Of a DNA stretch of 64,000 nucleotides, positions 37,001 through 52,000 are shown in pieces. This DNA comes from Antedon mediterranea. Lineage: Eukaryota > Echinodermata > Crinoidea > Comatulida > Antedonidae. The notes beneath the pieces are model-generated. The model was not told the origin of the DNA and did no database searches. It saw only the letters and a program-made list of their open reading frames with translations. Location: the NCBI RefSeq assembly GCF_964355755.1, contig NC_092679.1, positions 2,170,001 through 2,234,000 on the forward strand, given 5' to 3'. Position 1 is the stretch's first letter, and each line of letters begins with the position of its first letter. The position numbers were made by a program, and so were the translations under genes.

Positions 37001-40000
37001 TTTTATAAACAAATAATGCACAAGTCTAAATTTGTATGTTACTGCAGATGCACCGGCCAGTTACTTACTTTCCAACTCTATCCCGTACATTCTTATAAGT
37101 GTGTGTAAGGTGTTGCTCAAGGTAGGCTAACAACCTATGAAGTAGGCTTGGTACTCTCCACTCCTGCTGTATTAGACAGCCTTGTAAGACAAACAGTCGG
37201 CTGGCATCACTGAACGAGCCACCGTCTCCTCTGATGGGGCTTTCCATGAGTGTCTCTAACAGCCAGTAGAGTTTACGAGGGTCACGGCTCTCACTGGCGG
37301 CAGTGAAGCAAGTGTTCCAGTCTCTTATCGTCTCCACTGTCATTTGACCGAGTACTGTCCGAAGAATTGGCACTAAGAACTCCCATAGCTTCTCAATCTA
37401 TATTAATAAACAGCATCTATTTTAGTTGCTATTCCGAACGTTTTTGTTTGTATATTGGACTCATAAGCAAAAATCAGCCTCTATTTGATTACAGAAAAAA
37501 TGAAATAAAACACACACAAAACAATGATAAACTTTGATAATTTTTTTTGGTATTGTTGCCAGAGCTTGTGGCCAATTGTTTGTGTTTTTGGAAATGAAAT
37601 AACAATAATTAAAAACAAATAAGCAATGATATAAAGAGAATCAGATTATAGGTGAAAGAACCTTTAAGATTTGTCTACACCATCAAGGTATGCAAAAAGT
37701 GTGATGTGACCATATATGGTAGTGGCATGCCCAAATATGGTAGTGAAATGACATCATCATGTCCATATATATGCACATCACATTTTTTTTTACCTCTCTG
37801 ATAACCAATGATCTTATATACACGATACATTTGTTATTGTAATATAACAAGTTCAGCCGTACGTTACCTTTTCATATGGCCAGTGCTTGTAGCCTCTAAT
37901 AAGAGCCGATACAATTTCAGAAAGACATCGTTGGCTGCTTTCCTGAGTGTCCTCCGAGAGTCTTTGAAGATGAGGCTTAAGAACCGGTAGAAACGCATCA
38001 TCAAAATTACGAAACAATCCCTGCAATGGAGTATTGTATCATTATAATAATAACAATAACAATTAATAACAATAATAATAATAATATGGAATTATAGAGC
38101 GCACATAATGCTCCAATAAAAAAAAAATTCAATATACACTAAATGAATGGAGTGGTAGGTTGGTGCTATTGATGCCTAAATCCAGATGTTCCTGGGTTCA
38201 AGACATGCTTGATGGATTTTATCTTAAACTACAATGTAATATCAAACAATATAATAATAATAATATAGATTTATATAGCGCACATACCGCTCACGTAAAA
38301 AAAAATAACAAAAAGAAAATTCAATAGACACTAAATGAATGGAGTGGTAGGTTGGTGCTATTGATGCCTAAATCCAGTTGTTCCTGGGTTTAAGTCATGC
38401 CTGATGCACAATCAGGTAGTATAAATATTCAAACAATAACAAACAATTATAACACTGACCTTAAAGAGTGTGAAACGTTTACTTTGGAATTTGTCCTTTC
38501 CCTTGCGTTCTTCTAGCGACAAGAAACGTATTAAGCGTTCTACAAAATCTGCATCGCTGAAAGCTGTGTATATTGCAAGTTCCCCCTAAAAGTAATATTA
38601 TAAATATACATATTGTATATAAAATAAAACGATACAAGATGATGACTAAATATGAAGTCGTTTTATTTTATTTAGCTCTACCTCTGTGTATCATGCATTC
38701 TACCCAGGTGATTACTTATTCTTATTTTCACAGATTTCCTTATCTTAATCGTTAATTATTAATAAATTATTTATTAATTAAAATTTCAGTGTATCACCAG
38801 GTGGTTTAGAATTCATGTTCTATGCCTGTTCTGTTTATTGTATATATATATTTTATTAAACATATTCATTTATCAACTGTTAAAATGTGTGGCTTTGAAA
38901 TGAAGTAGGAGCATACTTACTGGTGATAACTCTTCTATACTTCTTCCTAGCTTAGGCTGTTCACTCATTGGTGCATATACTTCAAATGACCTGAAATAAT
39001 TAATTATAAATGAATTTTAAAGATGTATTGTACCCCAAAAACATAAAAAATAAAAATCAATTTTAAAAAAAGATTTTGAATAGGCCATTTCACAGTTTTA
39101 ATCAAGTTAATAAAAAAACCCACAAAATTAAAGCAAAAACCATTGACTTCCAGGCAATTTGATTATTTGTGGTATGTTGATAAAACAAGCAAAACATTTA
39201 CTTTGGCCACTGGTAATAACCCCAGTGTGTTTTTTCAACAAACACCATCTTCTCCCATTCATCTTTGGTGGGTGGATGTGTACAATCGTAGTGGTGCCAT
39301 GTATTATCAGAACGAACACCTGGGTTCAATCCTCCGTCTGATGCAGATGATGTTGATAATGCCTGGGCAGCTGGGTCTATGACCATCTTTTTGTGAGGCC
39401 GCTTTTGCTGTTTTAAAATTGCACCTACTGTAGCGATAGCAATCTATTGAGAAATAAAACATAATGTTTAATTAAGAAATGTTTTTATATTTATTTTTTA
39501 TAAGTTTGTTTTTTAAGTATTATCTTGGCATCTAGAAAATTAAAAAAAAGTTACCTTGCGAACCGTTAATGCTTCGTGAACTAGACTATTGACCATAAGA
39601 CGAACACCACTCGGTGGGAATGGAATGTCCGTCCGTATAAGCAATCCTAGAAACCCTAGTGCCAGTTGGGAAAACTTCCAACGTCTATCATAAACAATAG
39701 AAAAGAATATTGATATATTATGTGAAAAAAACACATGATTACACTAATATTGTATCTTTATTTTTTTATTTATTTTTTTTTTATATTTATTTATTAATAT
39801 TTTTAGTTATTTTTTTTCTATATTTATTTATTAATATTTTAATTTATTTATTTTTTTTAAGGCTCGCCCACAAGGTGTTTGTCTTTATCTCTCCAGGCAT
39901 CTGCATTCATTCTCTGACCTATTATCAATATATAATTGCATTGTATTTTTCTTTTCCTATTTTAGTCAGAGTTAAAAAAATAAAACATTAGTATTCACTT

Positions 40001-43000
40001 ATAAATTCATATTTTAAAAACGTAAATAAGAATATAAAATAATAACTTACAGATTACCATCTTCAATTAGGTTAACAAGAGATTCCACTAAATTGTTATA
40101 AATCCTGTAAAAAACAGAAAAAAAAATGTATATAAGAGCTATAAAGATTCAGATTTATTTGGTCCTTCAATTCATGACAGGCACAATCACTCACATAAAA
40201 ATGCAATGATATACAAAATACTTAAAAATAAAGTACTATTCCACTCAAATTCAAATCCTAGACTACTGAAATCTTAATACATACCTAGTATTTTCTTGGT
40301 TCCTTCCTTCAAGCCATATCGTAGCTTCTTTCAATTCATCTGGTGATAGCCCAGGTTTGCTTGCTGCTGGGACCGCTGCAGAATCAAGCAGTGGATCAAC
40401 GGCCTTTAAACATTCATCAGTTACCTGAAAAATATGCAAATTAGGTTGAATACTATGCAAATTATGCTTACCTAACCTGTGGTTAAAATATGCAACTCAA
40501 TTTAATTATGGTAGCATTATATGCAATACATAATAAATTCCACTGCAGATGGACATTATGCAAATTAGATGGAAAATATGCAAATTAGATTATATTTATT
40601 AATATTAAATAAAACTAGCAATGTATTTTACAGGTCTGAAACTTAACAGGGCTGATAAAAAAACATTAGAATTCTTCAATTTGATGATGAACTGTCCTTT
40701 TTTAAATAGGTTTTAGCTAAAGATAAATGAAAGATATAAAGCTCTGTCTACACTATAAAACAAAGTTTGACAAAAACAGTGTGATTTGCCCAAATATGGT
40801 AGTGATATGTTGAAATATGGTAGCGATATGACATCATCATGTCCATATATGGGCAAATCACATTTTTTTTATAATGTAGACAGAGCTTTAGATTACCTGA
40901 TAGTTGACTGCAACTGTGCTGAAGTGTTTTTGTATCTTCACCATAAGTTTGTCCATAACTGCTGTTATAGATGGCTTCTCCGAGTGTCCAGCTTGGATGA
41001 TTGCCAACCAGGAGTCATGTAGCACCTTCCACCTGTGAATACATGCAAATGGGGGACGACCATGCCCTACCATTATGTACAGAGAACCCTATGAAGAAAA
41101 CAAAACAATAATAGTAATTAGTATCTATGTGCAGTTGAATAAGGCTATTTTGTAGTAATTTGATTTTAATGATATTTAAAAAAACATCAAAACAATTCAC
41201 TGACACAAATAAAATCTATAGCTGCCAAAAAAGTTGGATTAAGGATTTTTTTTACAAAAGGCCTTCAATTAATAAATATCAGTTACAAACAATTTCATAC
41301 AAAAAATAAATAAATAACAAAAATATATATAAAAAAAATCAATAAAAATAAAAAAAAATTAATAAATACAATTTTAAAAAAAAATTTATTTTGCAAAAAA
41401 AATATATAAATTGAGATAACTCGCAATATGGCAGTTGACTGTACACAGAAAGATAAGCTGCTAAAAAATTAGACAATGATGAGTGTGTTTTACCTTAAAC
41501 TGGTGATGTGGAATATCCTTATCCTCCTTCAAGCCTGCTAAAACCTTGCTTACAGTGTCATGCCTTGAGGCGCTATAATAATCATAACATTGTAGCAATA
41601 CCTCCTGCGCTTTAGTACGTACCTTTAAGGAAGGCAACAACAAATATTATAAATAATGTAAAAACTGTAACTGTATTCAAAATCAACAAACATATATTTC
41701 ATCAAATGCCATACAAATAATATAGAGCATAAAAATGAGGAGCAACCTACAAGATAACTTGTCTCAGTTGGCCCTTTAATATTTGGTCTATAATATGATA
41801 CAAAATCTACAGACTTGTTTAAAAGGCATCTGAAATCATATTTATTTCAACAAATTTACTAGTGCTAGCGGTTCTAGCGTTGCGCCTTAGGACTTATATT
41901 TATGGAAAGAATTCGGAGCATTATAAATATGAATTGAATTAAAAGCAAACACAGCGACGGCACTGTAGCTTGGTGGTTAACATGCTTGCCTTTAAATCCC
42001 AAGGTCCAGGGTTCAATCATAAGCCTAAATAAAAACTGCTGAGAATTTGTCTTCATATCTTACCACGCTGTAATGACTTGTAGACAAGGTCACAAGGTTG
42101 TGAACTATGACCCGGTCATTAGCCGTATACAGTCCTTTACTACTGTTGATCCTGCGGAAGTCATGCTGAAGGTAAATCCTGTCAATCAGAAGTGGTCGCA
42201 GGTGCCTCTTGTTTTTTCGTAGCTATAAATCAAATAAGACTTAGTTTATATAAGCACGATAAATTATAAAATAGTTTATCCATCCTATAATTGGTGAGTA
42301 AATCGCTGTTGGATGTCTAAGAAATGAAAAAATTGTTATTCAAAATATATCATTGTTGAAAACTGACCATATACAGAGTTTGTAATTGTTCATACCTTGT
42401 CCTCCATTGACCGCTTGACCAAAGCAAAACTATGGCTTCTTGAGTTGTATTCTTCTTTACTGCATCCAAAGTATGACACAAGATTAGAGTAAATCTTAAA
42501 GAAAAAAAATGTTTCGGATAAAATCATAGAATACTGAACAATTATTCGTAACATTTTGAGAACTAATAGACAGGGTGGAATTTAAAACTCTGAGAAATGT
42601 GAAAGTATGTACGCTTTGTGAATCTGTGCAAATTTCTATCCAAATATCTCTCAAAAATATTTCTGTTCATCAGATAACCTATTATGTTTTAATTTTCCAA
42701 CACTAGTTTCGTATTTAACAAATTTAGATAGACTTCTTATAAATAAGTCTATGAACAGGCAATTTGACCTAAAACAGTTAGCTTTAATTTCTACTTTGGA
42801 AAAGGTGAATAAAGCTTGGTTCTCACTATCAAAAACGTAAACGCAAGCGTGTTGACCAATGACAAGCAACAGTTCAAATAATCCATCGCTTGTGATTGGT
42901 CAACTCACTTACATTGGGTTACGTCCTTGTGTTGCGTCTTTAGTGGGAACCAAGCATAAATAAAATTGATTGTTGACTCACAACAATGATGTGAAGCATT

Positions 43001-46000
43001 GACTTGGTATCGTCGGCATGATTTTGCAACATGTACGCTTGTAGGTCATTCATTAGATTTGCAACCTCCTCTCTTGTGTTGTTGAACACACCTCCAGTGT
43101 CAGGTACACCAGTTGTAAGATGCATCTCATTGTAGTCAGCTCTTGAATAATTTCTGCATTCAATAAAAATTTATCAAAATTTTACAAAACATAATAACGA
43201 AAGCACTTCAGAAACTGAGTGAAGTACTTCTCAACATATATCAGGGAAAACTATATTCGGAGAGAGAGGTCCAACTACTTGATATTTTGGTTCATGTTAA
43301 AAGAATACAGAGGGCATGCTATTTAATATATCGTATGAAAGATACAGGCAAGACAGATTTTATTATAATAAACTTTTGTGACATGAATAATATATCAATT
43401 TTCTTGTTGTGTTCTGTAAGTATTAACACCCAACAATTCAGGACAATAACTTAAAAATTGTGGACGCCATCGTGCTAGAAACAAACGAAGCAAGTACATA
43501 AGTCTAGAAAACGTTACTTTTGTCTATGGCACACATAGTTTTAAGAACAGAATTCATGACAGTTACAATAGTCTGATCTGATTCAAACCATAGTTACCAT
43601 ACTTTCCCAATCCAACCTACACCAGCATTGGTGCAAATTGGTATTTTAGGATATTGTAGGTTGGTTTTGTGGAAGTTGCTTATATTGTTATTTTTCTGGT
43701 GAAATTGTTTCTCTTTTTGTTTTTTGTATGATTTGTATATGGATAAAGTAACAAATGAATGAAATATTAAACTTACACGTCAGCCAATGGTTCCTTGTTC
43801 CATCGAGGCAGAATGAACGCCATTCCAACAATGGTGTTCAGAATGATTGTCAACGACTGCAACAACTCATCTCTGAAATAAATAAGGTACCTATTTATAC
43901 TCATGGGTAAAAATAAATAATACCTAGGGACTGTTAAAAAATGACTACCCTATATCACAATGGTATAATCCGATGCTTGTCTATAATTTAATTTAAGCTA
44001 AATTTGGATAAAATATTCCCCAAATTTCATACCCATGTTTCCTGGGATTATACTCAGTAATATATAATATTATGTTTATTCTCTTTCAATTGAACAATCC
44101 AATACACATAATGGTCAATCAGTAATGCCGAATCACTTGCCACAGTCAAACAACTCCTAAAATCCCACATTTTATTTTGCACTTTCATCATTAATCAATT
44201 TTTGCTATTTTTTTTCTGTTGATTGTTCAGTGACTATTTTTTTTGTGCGCTATATAAATTGAACTTTATTATTATTATTTATGTATATTAACATAATTTA
44301 CCTGTTAAGAGGCTGTCCTTGAACAAAACCTTTAATCCTTTCAATTTCTGGATGAAAGAAAATGTCAAAAAATTCTTTGGCCGCCTCTACGCCTTTTGGT
44401 GTTGGAATATGCCACTGAATGTTGAGGGATTCGACATCACCAGTTGTACCCCAATGCTATAGAAATAAGCAAATTAATACTAATAATGTGTTGAAAGTTG
44501 AGAAATAATATAAAAGGTATCCACAGACACATATCTGTAATCTCATTGTAATTTTTTTTCTATTTTGTAAATGGTGGACTCTGCTTAAAATCTATTTCTA
44601 GATTTATTTTGACAACCATCCACATTTATATATATTTAATGATTTATCAAGAAAATGTATGTATTATTTGTGGAAAATCAATAAACAACAACAAAAATTA
44701 TCTTCTGTATGTGTTCACAGTCACGCTCTCTACTTACCCTAAATGGGAGATACTCTGATATAGGTCTACTTAGGCCTTCAGCAATGCTGCAATACTCTAG
44801 TGGGTAGATGATTGTCATAGCCTTAAGAAAGTACTTAAGTACAGTACTACTTACCCTAAATGGGAGATACTCTGATATAGGTCTACTTAGGCCTTCAGCA
44901 ATGCTGCAATACTCTAGTGGGTAGATGATTGTCATAGCCTTAAGAAAGTACTTAAGTACAGTACTACTTACCCTGATTGGGAGATACTCTGATATAGGTC
45001 TACTTAGGCCTTCAGCAATGCTGCAATACTCTAGTGGGTAGATGATTGTCATAGCCTTAAGAAAGTACTTAAGTACAGTACTACTTACCCTGATTGGGAG
45101 ATACTCTGATATAGGTCTACTTAGGCATTCAGCAATGCTGCAATACTCTAGTGGGTAGATGATTGTCATACCCTTAAGAAAGTACTTGAGTACAGTACTA
45201 CTTACCCTGATTGGGAGATACTCTGATATAGGTCTACTTAGGCCTTCAGCAATGCTGCAATACTCTAGTGGGTAGATGATTGTCATAGCCTTAAGAAAGT
45301 ACTTAAGTACAGTACTACTTACCCTGATTGGGAGATACTCTGATATAGGTCTACTTAGGCCTTCAGCAATGCTGCAATACTCTAGTGGGTAGATGATTGT
45401 CATAGCCTTAAGAAAGTACTTAAGTACAGTACTACTTACCCTGATTGGGAGATACTCTGATATAGGTCTACTTAGGCCTTCAGCATTGCTGCAGTACTCT
45501 AGTGGGTAGATGATTGTCATAGCCTTAAGAAAGTACTTGAGTACAGTACTACTTACCCTGATTGGGAGATACTCTGATATAGGTCTACTTAGGCCTTCAG
45601 CATTGCTGCAGTACTCTAGTGGGTAGATGATTGTCATAGCCTTAAGAAAGTACTTGAGTACAGTACTACTTACCCTGATTGGGAGATACTCTGATATAGG
45701 TCTACTTAGGCCTTCAGCATTGCTGCAATACTCTAGAGGGTAGATGATTGTCATAGCCTTAAGAAAGTACTTAAGTACAGTACTAGCTAACTGGTAACCC
45801 TGTTTACATCTTAAATGTAACGTGGCGCGTAGAACCTTTAAGATTGTACTCTTGTAGGTTAACAGCACTGCACTATCACAGCGAACAATCTAAAATATAG
45901 AAACATTTCAATAAAAAAATAATATTTTTGTAGAATTTCTTTAATATTGATGATAATGGTACTGGTACTAGTTCAAATAACCGTCTCACAGAGACATCTG

Positions 46001-49000
46001 GTAGCCATTGACTTGAAGTTGGCATTTGGATGTGTGATTAAGATGAAAAGAGATGGAGATAATGATTATTATAGTGACAATGATGATTAAGATTATAATA
46101 CTAATGATGATAATGATGATAATGATGATGATGAAGATGATGATGATGATGAAGATAATGATGATAGTGATAATGATAATAATGATGATGATGATAATGA
46201 TGATGATGATACTAGTGATGATGAAGATGATGATGATGAAGATAATGATGATAGTGATGATGATGATGATAATGATAATGATGATAATTTTGATGATGAT
46301 ACTAGTGATGATGAAGATGATGAAGATACTGATGATGATGATGTTGATGATACTGATGATAATGATGACGATGACAACGATGATGATACTGATGATAATT
46401 AAGATGATGACAATGATGATAATGATACTGATGATTATGATAATATAACGATACATCATACTATGGTAATAGGCATTAGGGCAATATAAAGCTTAATGAT
46501 AAATATAAAAAGAACAACTAAGAATGAAGCCAAGTACCTCTGACAACACTTGAAGGTTAAATAGAAGTTCATTGTCAAGCTCCACTTCATTCTGTACCTC
46601 TTCTGATGACGTCAGTGACAACACAATACGGCTACAGTGAGGGATGAACTTGCTCAGTGCTTTTGTTGGGTTTACCTTAAAAAAAATTATAAAAATAGTA
46701 CTACCACAACACTTCCTGGAAAACACATTTTACAGCAGCCTTATTTTTTAAATTAGGTCAGTAATTTTATAAACCTAAACTAGAAAGAAATCAAAGAAAT
46801 ATCAAATGAAGAGCAGGATGGAAATTATATATTGCCAAAATTTTAGAGGGTCTTCAAATAGTGACCTTTCTTAGAAATGGTGACCTCTCTTAGTACTAAC
46901 CTTCACAGTAGATCTACACAAACTTGCCAACATTTTGCCCGCTACTTTGGTTTCAAACACTCGGGATGACATGTAGCGAAACAGCTTGTCCAACGCAACC
47001 TGTAAAATAGTGAAAAATATGAGAAGGCCAAGGGAAAAATAGATGATTGAAATGCTTAGAGTCAAGCCACTAAAGCTCTGTCTACACTATCAAACTTTAA
47101 TTACCTGATAGATTTGAGGAGAACACTGGTTGAGCATGGTACTGAAGGTGGATGCCAGCCCTACCTCGACAAGGTTCTCCTGCCGGTTCACCTTGGCTTG
47201 AGTAGAGTCTTGTGATGTGGTGTGTTCAAATGTGCTGTTCTCTATCAGTATGAAACATCTGCAAAAAATGTATTATAATCATGAGGATGATGTAATGATT
47301 TTGTGTCCTTCCAATCAAAACTTGTCTGTAGTTAAGAATTTTCAAGACTGCGTTTAGAAACATATGTTTATTTCTTATTACATTTCATAACCAACTAAAT
47401 TTGTTATTTATTTTTATTTTATTGATTTGGATTATGATAGCAGAAAACACACTATAGCCTGAAAGACGTCCGTCAATATCTTCTAGGCTGTGTGTACTAG
47501 TACACCAGTGAAACCCTACCTGTCTCAAAAGATGTACTAGTTTCTTTAAAGTGCCAGATGTGTATGGAAATACATTTTAATAAATACCTTTCCATAAAGA
47601 GCGTGATGAAGTCTTCAAATGCTGCTGTCGCTGAGCAAAGTTCACGTTCCTGCTCCGTCAGATCCGTCCAGTGCAAGTGAGCTTGTGAACAGTCAACTAA
47701 GGGTACCAGGGCTACGAACGTTGAGATGGCTTGAAATGTTATCTAATGGCAGATAGAAAGGCTGGTTAAACATAATAACTATGGTGGGCTACTGGGGACA
47801 AAATCTAAGTGGCTTGGTCAAGATAATTCACAAGTTCACTGTATATTGTAATAGCATCTCTATGTGAATTAACATATATAAAAATACACAATAAAGATAA
47901 ACTTAAGAATCTATATTATTTTGAGAAGATATTTGGTCTTATTGCACTTACCATACACTTGATAAAATCATTAGGATCAATGCCAGGCAAGACCGCCATC
48001 ATCAGTGGCAATACATGAGTGGGGCCCTCAGGAAACCGCTTGCGGCCCTTCAACATGGATCGTGCAACTGATACCACACAGCTCAGGGTTGCAGTCAGTT
48101 GATGTGGCTCAGTGAGCGTTTCCAACGCTGCATACGTCCTGAAATGATGTCATAATTATGAGAGAATTGTTGGGTCTGATTTGATTTTCCTAAAAAGGGT
48201 ATAAAAATCTAAGTTCCCTAAATAAATTTAAACCACACCAAATACAATATAATCTAATATTACAGTATAAATAAATTTTGTTTGCATTCTTAGTAAAGTA
48301 TTTACTTTTCAAGGAGTTGTGGTATAACAAGCTCAGGTCTAACAAGTGACAGGCACTGTAGGCCCACAGCAGCATCAAGGTGTCCCATTTTACTGAAGAT
48401 AGCCAGGAAAATAACAGGTTTGAAAGCCTCTACAAACATCGTAATATCACTCTCAGTCAGCCTGTAGTCTTCTGGGATACGATTTTGCCAAGATTCAGGT
48501 GCATATCGCTCTCTGTATAAATAAATAGTGAAAAAATTAAAATGAGTAAATGGTCTCCTGATAAATACCCTCAATAAAATTCCTCTTAATAAAAAACTTG
48601 TTTTCTCTCATAATCTCATAAAGTGGTATCTATAGTACATGATAGTACTGACTCTCACTTAAGAAGCCCTGGGGTATTAAGTTTTCCAAAAAATAAGAGA
48701 TTTTTTCATACAAAATTTATCCATTACATTTTGAACAACAATTCACCCAATTTCACATCAAAGGATTTATATTATATCATTTAAAAAAATACTTGATTTA
48801 CCTGTGTAGACGATTTATAAATGCTTGAGGGATTTTGTGGAGTACCCGCTGTAACTTGAACTGACAAAATAAATATTAAAAACATATAATTAAAACAACA
48901 ACGGCAATATGATGTCAGCGGATTTATGACTAAATACCGTTTGATTTTACGATCATTCGGGAAATTACCTCATGATGCTATTCCAGTGTGTAAACATATG

Positions 49001-52000
49001 TAGGAAGTACTGTACCCATTCTCACTATTTATTTTGGTTAATTTTCAAACGTAGTTAATAAGATAGTTGAACTTACCGTAAATTTTCCCGCATTTGATGG
49101 GTGAAAGAACGATTCAACGGCTTTGAAGAACGTCTTTAGATGGGTTAATGCTTCTTGATCTTTTCCCTGTATAAAAGATACAACAGAATTTAAACTTAAC
49201 AAATAATCAATTCATCATAGACACATGTTTACTACCGATGAACAATATAGACTAAAGCTCTGTCTACACTATCAAACTAGTTGGACAAAAAAAGTGTGAT
49301 GTGCCCAAATATGGTAATGATATGCTTAAATATGGTAGTGATATGACATCACCATGTCCATATACGGGCACATCACATTTTTTTTTTCACATAAACTTTG
49401 ATAGTGTAGACAAAACTTAACAGGGCTGATAAAAAAACATTAGAATTCTTCAATTTGATAAAATGACAAATATAAAAATAAACCAACCATCATTGCGGCG
49501 ATGAGTGTTGCCATGACACCATTTGCGTAACCTTTTGTGCGACGTGCGACTTGTAACTTCTTTGAACCCACAGGCAGGTTGAAACCTCTTAAGTAACACG
49601 TCAAAAACTAGTGAAGAAATAAAAAAAAGTGAACGTATGTCAATTTGTCTGAAACTGGTTTATAGATGACATTTTGAATAGTACTATGAACCTAGGACAC
49701 CTAGATACTAACTTTCTCAATGTAAGGTTTCCAGTCAATATACCCAATGTTATCTTCAGCAACTCTTGCAAATAATTCTAACAATGTCTGAAAAATAAGC
49801 AAAATATGTTATTCTGACACTCTACCAGTATGATTTTTTTTATTCACATGTTGTACTTTTTGTTATAATGTCACTACTGTAAAATACTTACCCCTTCCCA
49901 TTGTGGTGAATTATGATAACTATCCCAAATTTGTAAAAACTCATCTATCCAAAGTCTGCAAAAAAATAAACAATTATTAGATGAAAATCAATTGAAGCTT
50001 AGCAACTGGAAATTCTCCCCAGCAAATTCTGATAATGGGAATACTCACTTAAAGCCCATGTGATGTTTCTCTGGTGGTAACGTCGTTGGTAAGAACGACA
50101 CAAAGTAAGTTATCGCAACCTCCATTGTGTAATCAAACGGACACATAAGAGGGCGCCATTCATCCAGCATCTCCTGCGTTGATTCATCAGAAAAATACCT
50201 ACAAAAAATATTAAATTGTTAAATTTGGTTAGTCTCATTACAACATTAGGCAGAATCAAAGCTGTTTTGTAGTCTTATTATGCGCATTTCATTTTTTGGG
50301 TTCATTTTTCTGTTTTATTAACTGTATGCATTATAAGTATAAGCTATGTCTATACTATGAAACTAGTTAGACAAAAAAAGTGTAATGTGCTTAAATATGG
50401 TAGTAATATGCCCAAAATTGGTAGTGATATGCCAAAATATGGTGTCCATATATGGGCATATCATATTTTGTTGTCACATAAAGTTTGATAGTGTAGATAG
50501 AACTTTATATCATTCTTATTTATGAGATTATACCTAAAAGGGCATTGTAAAACTTACACCCTTGCACTTTGTACCAAATTCTTTAAACAGCCTTCAATAG
50601 ATCTGGAAGAACAATACAATACATTTAGTAGGATGTCAATAAAAATAAAGTACAGAGAATCAAACATAACTACAGGTACTGTATATAGTTAATATTTACT
50701 GTAGACTTTACAAAATAGCAGATTTTCTTGTTAAAATTGGTTAACTCAGTGACTATGTTGTAAACTGCCACCAATAAGATCATTGAATGAAATCAGTTCT
50801 GGTATCAGAGGAAAGCAAGTCTGGCTAAGCAACTACCTCGGATGAGGATTTAGACCAATGAAGTCATAATACATATAATCAGTAGCACAGACTGTGGTAC
50901 ATGTATACTCACCCTGGAATCCATTGCATTCCCAACTGTTCATAAGATGAGTAAAGAATACGCTTTACCAACTCGTAAAGTGGTCGCCATGGCAATACTA
51001 GGTCGTCTCTGGATAAAATATTACGTTTCCTATCAAATAGAATACTCATATATTATTAAAGCATACAAGGAATTTGCTAGTTAGTTTGTGAGATCTTAAG
51101 CTCTGTCTACACTATCAAACTAGTTTGACAAAAAAATGTGCCACAATAAAGTAGTGATATGTTTAAATATGGTCGTGATATGACATCATCATGTCCATAC
51201 AGTAAATGGGCACATCACATTTTTTGTCACATAAAGTTTGATAGTGTAAACAGAGCTTAAAGAAATTCATTAAATATAAACAGTAAAGTAATTAGAAGTT
51301 TACTACAGTCGGATAGTATAAAATTTAAGTAGTTTGGTTTAATATTCATAAACAATAATTTAATTTACATACTTGAGAAGAACATTTAGAGTCTTTGAAA
51401 AACTCTCAACAAGTTTAAACTCCAGATCAGGAATCGTAATGAGTTCATGGTAAAGCTGAATAAATGCTAAATGGTCAGCTTTGCTAAACTTTCGACCATA
51501 CAGATTGATGTACCTGAAAAACAGACAATCATTTTTATTTTATTTCAACAATATTTTGAGGGTCGGGTGGATGAGTGGGAAACACAGGAATAAACCATTC
51601 GTACAGTATCAGTAAATTGAATGTGATCTGCAAATAAAGTTACCTATAAAACAATATTATCCCGAGACCCAAATTTAAAATAATAAAATTTAATAAATAT
51701 TATATTATAATAATAAACAATAACTCTTGTACGAAGGGTTTATGTTTTTATTATTGGGAACAATCGAGGCATAATAAAACTTTATTATCTACGATATCTT
51801 AATGACAAAGGCCAATCTATTTTGGAAATATCACAGTATTCCGTCCTTATCATTGATATGCACCACTAATTTTCTAATCCTAAACCTGAATGTAGATTCT
51901 GGAATACCCTAGAGAGCTTCAAAATTGCTCAGTCATGACCTCATAAATGACCTGTAGTAGCAATGCACCAATAGAAACATTGCTTACATATTTTATTTAC

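Noticed and set aside
41946-42035. Functional tRNA gene
   Set aside because: A- and B-box-like motifs are present but no acceptor or anticodon stem forms; it fits a SINE.
44678-45868. 396-codon minus-strand open frame as a separate repeat-protein gene
   Set aside because: It is the read-through of a PSME4 exon into its tandem donor array; it starts inside the exon and has no promoter or start of its own.
45986-46459. Long open frames on both strands with low-complexity I, M, D or S runs
   Set aside because: Pure consequence of the (GAT)n microsatellite in a PSME4 intron.
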